A program made the position numbers and the translations under genes. From contig CAWGGX010000004.1 in assembly GCA_963822215.1 (NCBI GenBank), positions 558,001 through 622,000 on the forward strand: DNA of 64,000 bases, written 5' to 3'. This document shows, in pieces, positions 36,957-46,124 of this stretch. This stretch comes from Roseiarcus sp963822215. GTDB lineage: Bacteria > Pseudomonadota > Alphaproteobacteria > Rhizobiales > Beijerinckiaceae. Position 1 is the stretch's first letter. Every line of letters begins with the position of its first letter. The notes beneath the pieces were generated by a model. The model was not told where the DNA came from, ran no database searches, and saw only the letters and a list, made by a program, of their open reading frames with translations.

Positions 36957-38296
36957 TTGGGCAACCTATCAACTCCGGATAGCGTTCAGAAACTGCAGAC
37001 GGCGTTGCACGCGAAAGCGAAGGCAGAACCCGGCTACCGCTTCTACGCCCTCTACGACAAGATCAGCCGCGAGGATATCCTGGCGCACGCCTATGCCCAG
37101 TGCCGCTCCAACAAGGGCGCGCCGGGCGTGGACCGTCAGGACTTCGAGGCCGTCGAGGCGTACGGGGTCGAGCGATGGCTGGGCGAACTGGCGCTTGCGC
37201 TCAGGCAGGAGACTTACCGACCGGACCCAATCAGACGCGTCTACATACCGAAGGCCAACGGCAAGCTCAGGCCGCTGGGCATCTCGACCTTGCGGGATCG
37301 GGTCTGCATGACGGCAGCGATCCCCCGGGCTTGGACCCGGGGGCGATCTTTGAGGCCGATCTTCCACCGGAACTCTACGCCTACCGTCCCGGGCGAAACG
37401 CCCAACAGGCGGTGGTCGAGGTGGAGGAACTGCTGTTTCGCGGCCATCCGGAAGTGGTGGACGCCGACCTCGCGGACTACTTCGGGAGCATTCCGCATTC
37501 CGACTTGCTCAAGTCGGTGGCGCGCCGGATCGTCGATCGGCGCGTGCTGCATCTGGTCAAGATGTGGCTGGACTGCCCCGTGGAAGAAACCGACGATCGA
37601 GGGCGGAAGACGCGCACGACCGAGGCGCGGGATAAGCGGCGCGGCATCCCGCAGGGCTCTCCGCTCTCACCCTTGCTGGCGAATATCTACATGCGCCGGT
37701 TCGTGCTGGGGTGGAAGATGTTCGGGCTCGAGCGAACCCTCGGCTCGCGGCTCGTGACCTACGCCGACGACCTCGTGATCCTGTGCAGAAGGGGCAAGGC
37801 CGAAGCGGCGTTGCAGGGCCTGCGCGAGATCATGGGCAAGCTGAAGCTGACGGTGAACGAGGAGAAGACACGCATCTGCAAGGCGCCGGAAGGAGAGTTC
37901 GACTTTCTGGGATACACGTTCGGGCGGATGTATTCGGCGAGGACCGGGCAGGCCCGTATCGGCTACCGGCCGTCAAAGAAGAGCATTCAGCGCGGGGTCG
38001 AGAAAATCCACGCGCTGACCGAGCGATCGTGCACATGGCAAGAGACCACGACGCTGGTGGGCAAAGTGAATCGCACGCTGCGCGGATGGGCGAACTACTT
38101 CTCGGTAGGCGCTTTCAGCAAGGCGTATCGGGCGCTCGACTCCTACACAGCGGTGCGGTTGCGCCGGTGGTTGCGCGCCAAGCACAAGGTCAGGCGACGA
38201 AGTGGCGGGAGCTATCCACTCTCGCACCTCTACGGGCACTTCGGGCTCGTACGTCTGACCCGGCTTGGGCACGACGTGCCGTGGACGAAGGCGTGA
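36957..38296 (+). pseudogene. Second group II intron maturase, frameshifted by a palindromic insert
   Basis: The N-terminal part from a TTG at 36957 (LYDKISREDILAHAYAQCRS, GAPGVDRQDF, YIPKANGKLRPLGISTLRDR, VCMTAA) is in one frame. The rest (IFEADLPPELYAYRPGRNAQ, DADLADYFGSIPHSDLL, RGIPQGSPLSPLLANIYMRR, VTYADDLVIL, then the maturase domain to 38296) is in another. The break is at 37322-37343, a 22-bp palindrome occupying the place of the usual MLVLEP codons. Both halves are otherwise well preserved, so the change is recent. Confidence 0.88.
37322..37343. repeat. 22-bp GC palindrome inside the second maturase gene
   Basis: CCCCCGGG-CTTGGA-CCCGGGGG, with the same arms and spacing as the one in the recombinase gene at 35623-35644. 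It causes the frameshift in this maturase. Confidence 0.85.
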
Positions 38297-38350
38297 GGTC
38301 TTGTCCGAGAGCCGGATGCGGGAAATCTGCACGTTCGGTTCGATGAGGGG

Positions 38351-38994
38351 GTTGTGTCAAGAAGACGCGCAAGCGTCATGCTGTACGAGAGATGAAGGTG
38401 GACCCTTCGAAGCCGCTTTGTAGGAGGAGGCTTCAAACCGCCATGAGCTGCTTCGGTCAAAAGCCGCGGTGGTGAACGTCATGGTCAAAAGGCGTGGCAG
38501 TGATCACGTCAGGTATGGATGAGAGAGACGAGCGCAAGCGATCCTCTGATGACGCATCGAAACGAACTGGGACGGCATCGAAACCGGGGTCTCCCTCTTG
38601 CTCCGGGATCAGCGTGGAAGATACCTACTTACTGACCACGCGGTGTCCGGTGTTCAGGAGGCGTGACTCTCATCTGGGCTTTCGTACGGAACTTGAGACC
38701 CTGGTTGGCCATGCCAAGGGAAAAGGCACAAGCAGTGGACCCGCGAGGCTGAAAGTACCGATGGGCCAGTCAGGCGCGGACCGCCCCATAGTAGCGACGA
38801 AGCGGGGTAATGCCCGTGGAGCGAAGGGGGTGGGTCACTCACGGCGTTTGTTGGGTCAACGGGAGATCGGAGGAACCCAGCTCTTTCGCTGGAAGGCGCC
38901 AGCCTTCGTTGAGTGGCACGAGCCGGATGAGGCGAGAGTTCTCACGTCCGGATCTGTGAGAGGCTCGGGGTGAGATTCCCCGGGCCTACTCGGC
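38351..38994 (+). mobile_element. Group II intron 3, ORF-less or internally deleted
   Basis: The sequence from 38351 is non-coding and structured. It includes the stretch AAAGTACCGATGGGCCAGTC and GCCCCATAGTAGCGACGAAG, typical of the region just before maturase ORFs, then runs directly into a domain-V-like hairpin (GAGCCGGATGAGGCGAGAGT, then TCACGTCCGGATC) at about 38920-38962 and ends CCTACTCGG like intron 1. The maturase ORF is missing. It would need help in trans to splice. Confidence 0.75.
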
Positions 38995-39163
38995 GTGTGG
39001 AAACGGAGCTATGGCCGAGCCACTAAGGCACCGCCAGACGAAAGGGGCGGCAAACAGACATGCCCGGCCTAAAGCCACCGCGCCACACTCCTACTCTACC
39101 GATTCGATCGGGGCGACACGCCGGGATCGACAGGCGCCCTTGGCGTCCGTATTCTGCCCGGCC

Positions 39164-40009
39164 ATGAAGCACGGACAGGCGAGCCGCACGGCGCTCAGCG
39201 CGGCGGGACAGAGGGCGGCGCATCAGACGCTTGAGGGCGGGATCGTTTTCGCCGATCCGCTGGCGACGCGCATTCTCGGACCCGACGCCGAGGAGGCGAT
39301 CGCCCTGGCCAAGGCGCAGCCGGAGAGGCGCGCCTTACGCTTCTTCGTCGCCATGCGCAGCCGATTCGCCGAGGATTCGGCGCGGCGCGCGATCGCGGCC
39401 GGCGTTCGCCAAGTCCTGGTGCTCGGGGCGGGGCTCGACACTTTCGCCTACCGGCTCGAGCCGCAAGAGGGCCTAAGGGTCTTCGAACTCGATCACCCCG
39501 CGACCCAGCGCGACAAGCGGGCCCGGCTCTCGCAGGCCGGTGTCGTCGAGCCGGCGCACGTCGCTTATGTGGCGCACGACTTCGAACACGGCGACATGAC
39601 GGAGGCGCTTCAAGCCGGCGGCCTCGACGTCGGTCGGCGGACCTTCGTCCTGTGGCTCGGCGTCACGCCTTACCTGACCGAAGACGCGGTCTACGCCACG
39701 CTCGGCGCGCTCGCCCGGTTTCCCGGCGGGGCCGAAGTCGTCTTCGATTACGCCAACCCGCCGCACGCGATCGAAGAGGAGAGCGTGCGCGACTACCATC
39801 ACAAAATGGCGCAGCGGGTGGCGAAAAGCGGCGAGCCGTTCCGCTCTTATCTCGAGACCGAGACGCTGCACGAGCGGGCGCGGGCGATGGGCTTCGTCGA
39901 GATCGAGGATCTCGACCGCGCCGCGCTCGTCGCGCGCTACCTGCCGCACATTCCCGCGAAGCCGCGCCCGGGCCACGTCGTCCGCATGGCGACGAGGTGG
40001 GCGAGCTAA
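39164..40009 (+). CDS. SAM-dependent methyltransferase (leucine carboxyl methyltransferase family)
   Basis: A 281-aa class-I methyltransferase of the PF04072/TIGR00027 group. Features: GGIVFADPLATRILGPDAEE near the N-terminus, the SAM loop QVLVLGAGLDTFAYRL, the acidic VFELDHPATQRDKRARL, FVLWLGVTPYLTEDAVYATL, and VVFDYANPP. The ATG at 39164 is used; the frame is open further upstream into the intron end. The substrate is not evident. It stands alone after the mobile nest. Confidence 0.88.
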   Translation: MKHGQASRTALSAAGQRAAHQTLEGGIVFADPLATRILGPDAEEAIALAKAQPERRALRFFVAMRSRFAEDSARRAIAAGVRQVLVLGAGLDTFAYRLEPQEGLRVFELDHPATQRDKRARLSQAGVVEPAHVAYVAHDFEHGDMTEALQAGGLDVGRRTFVLWLGVTPYLTEDAVYATLGALARFPGGAEVVFDYANPPHAIEEESVRDYHHKMAQRVAKSGEPFRSYLETETLHERARAMGFVEIEDLDRAALVARYLPHIPAKPRPGHVVRMATRWAS

Positions 40010-40187
40010 CACGCGGTCCAGCGCGCAGCCGGACGCCGCACAGTCTTGCAACGGCGCCATGCAGATGACGCAAGTCGAGCTTACCAACTCTTCATGTCGT
40101 CGAAATCGGCGCGTAAGCGCTCGCTCGATAGAACCGCTCCATGGCGCCGGGCATATTCGGCGGACTTACAGTTATGGAGTCATAGAC

Positions 40188-41720
40188 GTGGGCAATCTGT
40201 TTTCCTTTCGTCCGAGCCGGCCGAAGTCCGTGCGCGCGGCGTTGCTTGGGGCAGTCGCGGTCGCCGCCGTCGGCGCGGTGACCATCGAGGCGCTGCCGCT
40301 CTCGACCTATCCGGCGGTCGCCGCCGCCACCGTCGCCTCCCCCGGCCCGGCGTCGTTCGCCGACGTCGTCGACCACGTCAAGGGAGCGGTCGTGTCGGTC
40401 AAGGTCAAGATGGAGGAGACCAACGCCTCCGACGACGGCGATTCCCAGGATTCGCAGGCGATGCCCAACATCCCGAGGGGCAGCCCGCTCGAGAAGTTCT
40501 TCCGGCAGTTCGGCGCGCCGGGGATGGGCGAACATTTCGGAGCGCCCCAGCATGAGCGTCCCCATACCGGGATGGCCCAGGGCTCGGGCTTCTTCATCTC
40601 GCCCGACGGCTACATCGTGACCAACAACCACGTCGTCGACCACGCCACGGACGTCACCGTCACCACTTCCGACGGGAAGACGATCCCGGCGCGCGTGATC
40701 GGCACGGACCCCAAGACCGACCTCGCCCTCTTGAAGATCAAGGAAGGCTCCGACTACCCCTATGTCTCGTTCGCCTCGCAGGCTCCGCGGGTCGGCGACT
40801 GGGTGATCGCGGTCGGCAATCCGTTCGGCCTCGGCGGCACCGTCACGGCAGGCATCGTCTCGGCGCGCGGCCGCGACATCGGCGCCGGCCCCTATGACGA
40901 CTTCCTGCAGATCGACGCCCCGATCAACCACGGCAATTCCGGCGGCCCGACCTTCAACGCCAACGGCGAAGTGGTCGGCGTCAACAGCGCGATCTTCTCG
41001 CCGTCCGGCGGCAGCGTCGGCATCGGTTTCGCCATCGCCAGCGACGTCGCCAAGACCGTGGTCGAGCAGCTCAAGGACAACGGCAAGGTCGCCCGCGGCT
41101 GGCTCGGCGTGCAGATCCAGCCGGTGTCGCAGGACATTGCCGACAGCCTGGGCCTCAAGGACGCCAAGGGCGCAATTGTCGACAGGGCCGAGAAGGACTC
41201 GCCTGCGGCCGCCGCCGGCGTGAAGGACGGCGACGTGATCACCGCGGTCAACGGCGACGCCGTGGCCGATTCGCACGACCTCGCCCGCAAGATCGCCCAG
41301 CTCGGGCCGAAGAAGGAGGTCGATCTGACGATCGTCCGCAACGGCGCGACGCAGACGGTCAAGGTGCAACTCGGCTCGCTGTCGGACCAGCGTCAGGCCA
41401 GCGCCGACGCGCCGGAGCAGGGCGCCAAAGACGCGCTGGCGAAGCTCGGCATGACGCTTGAGCCCGCAACCGCGGTGGACGGCGCCGGCAAGACTGGCGT
41501 CGTGGTGGCCGACGTCGATCCCGACGGCGCTGCGGCGCAGAAGGGCATTCAGACCGGCGACGTCATCCTCGCCGTCGCCGGCAAGCCGGTCTCGCGTCCA
41601 TCCGAAGTTGTCGCGGCGATCGATTCGGCCAAGTCCGACGGCAAGAAGTCGGTGCTGATGCAGGTCAAGAACGACAACGGCACGCATTTCGTGGCGCTCT
41701 CCACGCAAGCCGTCTCGTAA
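40188..41720 (+). CDS. degP: Do-family periplasmic serine protease
   Basis: A 510-aa HtrA protease with an N-terminal membrane/signal segment (VRAALLGAVAVAAVGAVTIE). Counting from the GTG at 40188 the triad is His148 (TNNHVVDH), Asp178 (DPKTDLALLK) and Ser251 (GNSGGPTFN). Two PDZ domains follow: GWLGVQIQPV to about residue 390, and 420-505. GGAG at 40176-40179 supports the GTG start over an upstream ATG at 40059, which would add 43 unlikely residues. It degrades or refolds misfolded envelope proteins. Confidence 0.95.
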   Translation: MGNLFSFRPSRPKSVRAALLGAVAVAAVGAVTIEALPLSTYPAVAAATVASPGPASFADVVDHVKGAVVSVKVKMEETNASDDGDSQDSQAMPNIPRGSPLEKFFRQFGAPGMGEHFGAPQHERPHTGMAQGSGFFISPDGYIVTNNHVVDHATDVTVTTSDGKTIPARVIGTDPKTDLALLKIKEGSDYPYVSFASQAPRVGDWVIAVGNPFGLGGTVTAGIVSARGRDIGAGPYDDFLQIDAPINHGNSGGPTFNANGEVVGVNSAIFSPSGGSVGIGFAIASDVAKTVVEQLKDNGKVARGWLGVQIQPVSQDIADSLGLKDAKGAIVDRAEKDSPAAAAGVKDGDVITAVNGDAVADSHDLARKIAQLGPKKEVDLTIVRNGATQTVKVQLGSLSDQRQASADAPEQGAKDALAKLGMTLEPATAVDGAGKTGVVVADVDPDGAAAQKGIQTGDVILAVAGKPVSRPSEVVAAIDSAKSDGKKSVLMQVKNDNGTHFVALSTQAVS

Positions 41721-41778
41721 ACAGGGGAGCAGAGATCCGGCGGCAGGGGCGCGCCCCTTCGCCCCTGCTCTGGATGAG

Positions 41779-41827
41779 GCGGCAGGCCGAAGCCCGCACG
41801 GGACTCAGGCCTGCCGCTTTCTCTTTG
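41779..41827 (+). terminator. Intrinsic terminator of degP
   Basis: A ten-base stem GCGGCAGGCC / GGCCTGCCGC (41779-41788 and 41808-41817) is followed by TTTTCTCTTT. It lies between the convergent degP and LysR genes and may serve degP mainly. Confidence 0.8.
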
Positions 41828-41854
41828 CCTTGGATTGCGCCTCGGGGTTACGCC

Positions 41855-42760
41855 TCAGGGATCCCAATTAGGCCGTTTGGCGAACCGCTCGACGAGGAAG
41901 TCGACGAACGCGCGCACCTTGGGCGAAAGGTGGCGCGAATGCGGATAGACGGCGCTCATCGCCAGGTCTTGCGGAATGAAGCGGTCGAGCGCCGAAACGA
42001 GGGCGCCGGCGCCGAGGTCGGCGCCGACGATAAAGGTCGGCAGCGCGGCGATCCCAAAGCCGGAGAGCGCCAGGACTCTCAACGCGTCGCCGTTGTTGGC
42101 GCTGACCCGTCCGGACACCGCGACCACCGACGGGCCGCCGTCCGGATTGACGAACCGCCATTCCTGCGTCCGCGCCACATTGTTGTTGCGAAGGCACTCG
42201 TGCGCCTTCAGGTCTTCGGGCGCCTGCGGCATTCCATGGCGGTGAAAATAGTCGGGACTGGCGCAGATGACCCGGCGGATCGGCGCGATCCGGCGCGCCA
42301 TCAGGGCCGAGTCGGGCAGGGCGCCGATGCGCAGCGCGACGTCGAAGCCCTCGTCGACGAGATCGACAAAGCGATCGGTCATCGAAAGCTGGACCTCCAC
42401 CTCCGGGAAGCGGGCGAGGAATTCGGGCAGCGCCGGGGCGAGATGAAGAAAGCCGAAGCTCATCGGCGCGCTCACCTGCAGCCGCCCCCGGGGGCTCGCC
42501 TCGAGCTGGCCAAGCGCCCGGTCGGCGTCGTCGAGATCCGCCAGAATGCGGCTTACGCGTTCGAAATAAGCCCGGCCGGCCTCTGTCAGGTTGAGCGAGC
42601 GGGTGGTGCGATTGAACAGGCGCGCGCCAAGCTCGGCCTCGAGCGCGCCGACGTTCCGGCTGACCGCGGATTTCGATGACCCCAACCGCCGCGCGGCCTC
42701 GGAGAAGGATTGGGTCTCCGCGACTTTGACGAAGGCCTCGAGGGCGGCGAACCGATCCAT
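41855..42760 (-). CDS. LysR-family transcriptional regulator
   Basis: A 301-aa regulator. Residues 1-60 form the winged helix-turn-helix (MDRFAALEAFVKVAETQSFS, EAARRLGSSKSAVSRNVGAL). The rest is the effector-binding domain of the CrgA/AaeR-like subgroup (VDEGFDVALRIGALPDSALM). AGGAG precedes the ATG. It is divergent from the membrane-protein/yceI pair at 42899, which it may control; the intergenic sequence at 42761-42898 would hold the operator. Confidence 0.92.
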   Translation of the reverse strand: MDRFAALEAFVKVAETQSFSEAARRLGSSKSAVSRNVGALEAELGARLFNRTTRSLNLTEAGRAYFERVSRILADLDDADRALGQLEASPRGRLQVSAPMSFGFLHLAPALPEFLARFPEVEVQLSMTDRFVDLVDEGFDVALRIGALPDSALMARRIAPIRRVICASPDYFHRHGMPQAPEDLKAHECLRNNNVARTQEWRFVNPDGGPSVVAVSGRVSANNGDALRVLALSGFGIAALPTFIVGADLGAGALVSALDRFIPQDLAMSAVYPHSRHLSPKVRAFVDFLVERFAKRPNWDP

Positions 42761-42898
42761 ATTGTTGCTCCTAGCGCAACAGTAATGTGCCATGAACGTA
42801 AATTGTTTCGCCGGCCGGAGCAAGGTAACCCGTTGCTCGTCCAGGTCGGTCCGCGCGGCGCGTTGTCCGCGGCCCGCCGGTCGCCGCCGGGGCCCCGC

Positions 42899-43756
42899 AT
42901 GGATCTGATCCTCAACAATCCGTTCGCTCCCGTCCTTGCGACCTCCATCGCCGCCGCCCTGGTCCTGGCGGCGGCCGCCCGGCTGACCGGTTCGGGCTGG
43001 ATTTCGACGCTCGCTGCGCCCGTCGTCTTCCTTGCCGGCTATGTTTCCACCTACCAGAAGATCCCACCGTTCCCGCCGGTCGGCGCCTCCAACAAGGTGT
43101 TCTATGTCGCGCTGGTCGCTATGCTCGGCGCTGCGGTGGGGGAGACTGTCCGGATTCCGCGGTGGGGGCTCGCCGGCGCGGCTTCGCTGCTTGCGGCGGC
43201 ATGGGTGGGCTCGGCGAAGCTTGCCGTTCCGGATGCGGCGACGCTGATGGCTTTTGCCGCGCTGGTGGTTGGCGGAGGCGTGGCGCTCTGGGGCCTCGAC
43301 CGCCTCGCGACGCTGGCGCCGCCGTTCGGCGGAGAGGCGACCGCGCTGGCCGGCCTCGCCGCGATATCTGCGCTCGCGGCGCCCACCCTGCTGTTCGGCG
43401 GTTCTTCGACCGGCGTCGGTCTCTGTCTTGCCCTTGCCGCGGGCGCGGCCGTGTTGTCGGTCGAGGCGCTCGGCCAGCGCCGCGGTCTCGGGTCCGCCGC
43501 GATGCTGGGCGCAGGCGGCGGCCTTCTCGCCGCGCTCGACACGATCGGGCTCGTCACACGGCGCGCCGATCCCCTCGCCCTGGCGCTGATTGCGCTCGCG
43601 CCGTTCCTTGGCCCCTGTGCCGTTTGCTTATTGCCGCCCGCGCTCCGAAAGCGTCCCGCCGTCACGTGGTTCGTTTCCGGGCTGGCCATCCTGTCACCGC
43701 TGCCGGTGATCGTGGCGCTTCTGATGTTGCGTCACGACAATCCCTTTGGACCTTGA
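42899..43756 (+). CDS. Integral membrane protein of unknown function
   Basis: A 285-aa protein that is almost entirely hydrophobic, with about nine membrane segments starting at MDLILNNPFAPVLATSIAAA. No catalytic motif is recognised. It precedes yceI by eight bases and is divergent from the LysR gene, suggesting a LysR-controlled two-gene unit. No known family is assigned. Confidence 0.75.
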   Translation: MDLILNNPFAPVLATSIAAALVLAAAARLTGSGWISTLAAPVVFLAGYVSTYQKIPPFPPVGASNKVFYVALVAMLGAAVGETVRIPRWGLAGAASLLAAAWVGSAKLAVPDAATLMAFAALVVGGGVALWGLDRLATLAPPFGGEATALAGLAAISALAAPTLLFGGSSTGVGLCLALAAGAAVLSVEALGQRRGLGSAAMLGAGGGLLAALDTIGLVTRRADPLALALIALAPFLGPCAVCLLPPALRKRPAVTWFVSGLAILSPLPVIVALLMLRHDNPFGP

Positions 43757-43764
43757 GGAATCCC

Positions 43765-44337
43765 ATGCGCTCTCTCGCTACGTTCGCCTTCGCGTCTCTC
43801 GCCTTCGGCGCCGCCGCGCCCGCCCTTGCCGCGTCCGAATACAAGATCGACCCGAGCCACACCCATGTCCTCTTCCTCGTCGATCACCTCGGCTTCTCGA
43901 AGATGATCGGCCTGTTCGGCGACACGAGCGGGGCGATCGCGTTCGATCCGGCCAATCCGGCGGCAAGCAAGCTCAACGTCGACGTCAAGACCGCGAGCCT
44001 TCAGTCGCAGTTCGGGCCGCGCGACTCGGACCTCAAAGGCGCCGACTGGTTCAACGTGGAGGAGTTCCCCGACATGACATTCGTCGGCAAGACCTTCACC
44101 AAGAAGGATGACAAGACCGGCGAAATCACCGGGGACCTCACCCTGCTTGGCGTCACCAAGCTGGTCACGCTCGAAGTCACCTTCAACAAGACCGGCGTGC
44201 GCCCGACCGACAAGGCCGACACGGTCGGCTTTTCCGCCCGCGGCTCGCTGAACCGCTCGGACTTCGGCATGAAGGCCTTTATTCCCTACATCAGCGACAA
44301 GGTCGATCTGATCGTCGAGACCGAAGCAATTCGCTGA
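43765..44337 (+). CDS. YceI-family periplasmic protein
   Basis: A 190-aa protein with a signal peptide (MRSLATFAFASLAFGAAAPA to LAA) and the YceI lipocalin-like barrel: EYKIDPSHTHVLFLVDHLGF, FGDTSGAIAFDP, LKGADWFNVEEFPDMTF, ITGDLTLLGVTK and FSARGSLNRSDFGM. Family members bind isoprenoid lipids in the periplasm. TTGAGGAA precedes the ATG. It is likely co-transcribed with the upstream membrane protein. Confidence 0.95.
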   Translation: MRSLATFAFASLAFGAAAPALAASEYKIDPSHTHVLFLVDHLGFSKMIGLFGDTSGAIAFDPANPAASKLNVDVKTASLQSQFGPRDSDLKGADWFNVEEFPDMTFVGKTFTKKDDKTGEITGDLTLLGVTKLVTLEVTFNKTGVRPTDKADTVGFSARGSLNRSDFGMKAFIPYISDKVDLIVETEAIR

Positions 44338-44529
44338 CGCGGCCGGACCCAGGGGCCGGATCATTCCGACCCTCCGGTATTCTGAAAAATAAAATACACT
44401 CCAAATAATGCCTGCAAGCTTCCCTTTATCGGAAGACATCCACGAATAATCGTTCGACCTCGCAACTTTTGCTCGATTCCATGAACGAAAGTTCTTGCAA
44501 TTGGTGCGACGCAGCACTAGTTTGCGTCT

Positions 44530-44613
44530 GTGCGGTGCGTTTGCCCGCACGTGCCCTCCTTGGGCGTTTCCTCCCTAGACTCGAAGGCCGCCGAAAGGCG
44601 GCCTCCTTTTTTT
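44530..44613 (+). ncRNA. Putative small RNA of the MmgR/suhB (alpha-r8) type
   Basis: Three consecutive hairpins are readable: GTGCGG...CCGCAC (44530-44550), GCCC-TCCTT-GGGC (44553-44565) with an anti-Shine-Dalgarno loop, and a terminator GGCCGCC-GAAA-GGCGGCC followed by TCCTTTTTTT. Between the last two lies single-stranded GTTTCCTCCCTAGAC. The string GGGCGTTTCCTCCCTAGAC before a GC-rich terminator is what I remember of the alphaproteobacterial suhB/mmgR family, which regulates polyhydroxybutyrate storage in Sinorhizobium. The 5' end is approximate. Confidence 0.6.
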
Positions 44614-44949
44614 GCGCCACCGTCAGGGGGCCGCCGCGTTCGCCACGTGTGTTGCGGCTGGCGCCGGAGGGATTTCATCTCGGGCCTCTCCTGAGCTGGC
44701 GAAGCCTTTGGGGAATATTTGTCGGTCGGCAAGGCGCCAGATGCGGTTGGCGCCGGTAGGGCGCGGCTTGCCGTCTCCGGCGCTTCGGCCCGCGACCCGC
44801 GCTGCGGGGGCTGTGCGACCGGTCGCGCCGTATTGCCCTCACCCTGCCCCTTTGCGATCCTCCCGCTTCGCTCCTTCTCCCTTCATGCGAAAGATGTCGC
44901 GAGGCGCCGGACGAGGGGGTGCGGCGCCATTCGATCGCAATCCGCCATG
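44614..44949. repeat. Intergenic region with a palindromic element
   Basis: Downstream of the sRNA there is no gene I can support. At about 44830-44945 lies CCCTCACCCTGCCCC...GGACGAGGGGGTGCGGCGCC, related to the element at 7120-7300. Confidence 0.5.
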
Positions 44950-45282
44950 CGCTTGAGCAAGATGAAGTCTGGACGAATTGCGCGGCGCCGTTCGTCCAAC
45001 CGCTCGCAAGGGCAGCGTTCCTCCCCGGCGGACGGGAATCCCGCGACGTCTTACAACCTGGCCGCGTCCGATCGCGCGCCCCGTTTTCGGCCGCCTGTTC
45101 TTTCCCTGATCCGCTCCGAAATCGCCTGATAGTTCCCTGTTCTGGCGCTGCTAATTTCCCTGTTCCGCGGCCGAACGAGCCAACAACGGGTGGGTTGTAA
45201 ATCCAGCGACGCCATGACATTTCAGGCTTTTCTGCAACCGGGTCCCGACCTCGGCGCAAGAAAGTTCCCTGCTAGCAGGGAA
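44950..45282 (+). repeat. Dispersed TTCCCTG repeat, copy B
   Basis: The unit starts near GAGCAAGATGAAG and continues through CTCGCAAGGGCAGCG and CTTACAACCTGGCCGC. It then has TTCCCTGATC (45102), TTCCCTGTTC (45133 and 45156) and ends with TTCCCTGCTAGCAGGGAA (45265-45282). It matches copy C at 63394-63724 (inverted) over most of its length by eye, and copy A more weakly. A frame ending APRFRPPVLSLIRSEIA and stop is shared with copy C. A second possible frame (45190 onward) follows but has no family. Confidence 0.8.
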
Positions 45283-45395
45283 CTGGAGCCGGCCTTGGAA
45301 GGGGGGTCGTCGCGAAACAAGGCGGCGGCCGTCGGGGTCCTTACTCCCAAGCTGCGCCAATTCAAAGGTCCGCGCGAACCTGAAGTCATTCGACC

Positions 45396-46091
45396 CTAGC
45401 GGCTTCGCCCGCCGAGCGCCTTGGCCAGGAACTGGCCGCCGTGGCTGAGGCCGCCGCCGTCGATGCCGTGTCCCACGCCGAAGGAAACATGCCATTGGGT
45501 TGGAATGTCGGCGCTTGCGAGCGCGTCGGCTGCGGCGAACATCGCCTCGATCGGGATGAGCGGGTCCTGGTCGCCGTGAACAAGGAGGACAGGCGGCGGC
45601 GCTCCGCGGGAATCGCGCGCGGTAGCCTCGCCGAGGCGATCGGCGCCGACCAGCGTGCCCGAATAGCCAAGGAGCGCCGCCGGAGCGAGGCGGCGGCGAA
45701 GGCCCACATGCAGGGCCATCATCGTCCCCTGGCTGAACGCGACCAGTGCGAGCCGCGATTCGTCGAGGCCGAGTCGCGAAAGCTCCCCATCCAGGAACGC
45801 GTCGATCGCACCGCGAGCCCGGACTACGCCCTGCCAGCGCTCCTCCTCACCGGCCGGATCGTCGGGCGGCCGGTTGGCGAGGGCGAACCATTGCCGTCCC
45901 ATGGGCGAGGCGGGGCAGCGCTCGGGGGCGTTCGGCGAAACGAATGCGGCGTCGGGCAGCAGAGTCCGCCATTGACGGCCGATCTCGATCAGATCGTTTC
46001 CATCCGCGCCGTAGCCGTGCAGGAAAACCACGAGCGCCCTCGCCCTGCCGCTGCCCGGCTGTATTCGGGGTCCGTCGAGTGCGACGCTCAT
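45396..46091 (-). CDS. Alpha/beta-hydrolase (phospholipase/carboxylesterase family)
   Basis: A 231-aa hydrolase: oxyanion-hole region LVVFLHGYGADGNDLIEIG, nucleophile Ser in LVAFSQGTMMALH, Asp in LLVHGDQDPLIPIEAM and His in GVGHGIDGGG. This is the YpfH/carboxylesterase-2 type. The natural ester is unknown. It shares its strand with alkA, which lies 33 bases upstream, so the two may be co-transcribed. Confidence 0.92.
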   Translation of the reverse strand: MSVALDGPRIQPGSGRARALVVFLHGYGADGNDLIEIGRQWRTLLPDAAFVSPNAPERCPASPMGRQWFALANRPPDDPAGEEERWQGVVRARGAIDAFLDGELSRLGLDESRLALVAFSQGTMMALHVGLRRRLAPAALLGYSGTLVGADRLGEATARDSRGAPPPVLLVHGDQDPLIPIEAMFAAADALASADIPTQWHVSFGVGHGIDGGGLSHGGQFLAKALGGRSR

Positions 46092-46124
46092 GCTGTTGAC
46101 TTCCTGTGGGTCGAGGGGTCCGAC

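Larger units (their letters stand above)
36463..38350 (+). mobile_element. Group II intron 2 (3' boundary uncertain)
   Basis: The 5' end is taken at GTGCGCC (36463), matching the GUGYG consensus. It is followed by structured sequence up to 36956, a maturase frame to 38296, and a domain-V-like hairpin at about 38308-38342 (GAGCCGGATGCGGGAAATCT, then GCACGTTCGGTTC). Domain VI and the 3' end merge with the start of a third intron, so that intron may have inserted there or a deletion fused the two. The intron lies just outside the IS91 recombinase gene. Confidence 0.8.

Noticed and set aside
40059..40187. Upstream ATG start for the DegP-type protease
   Set aside because: It would add 43 residues with no signal-peptide character before a proper signal segment. 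The GTG at 40188 has a GGAG at good spacing.
45190..45399. A 69-codon frame beginning inside repeat copy B
   Set aside because: The equivalent frame is not kept in copies A and C, so it is unlikely to be a real gene.
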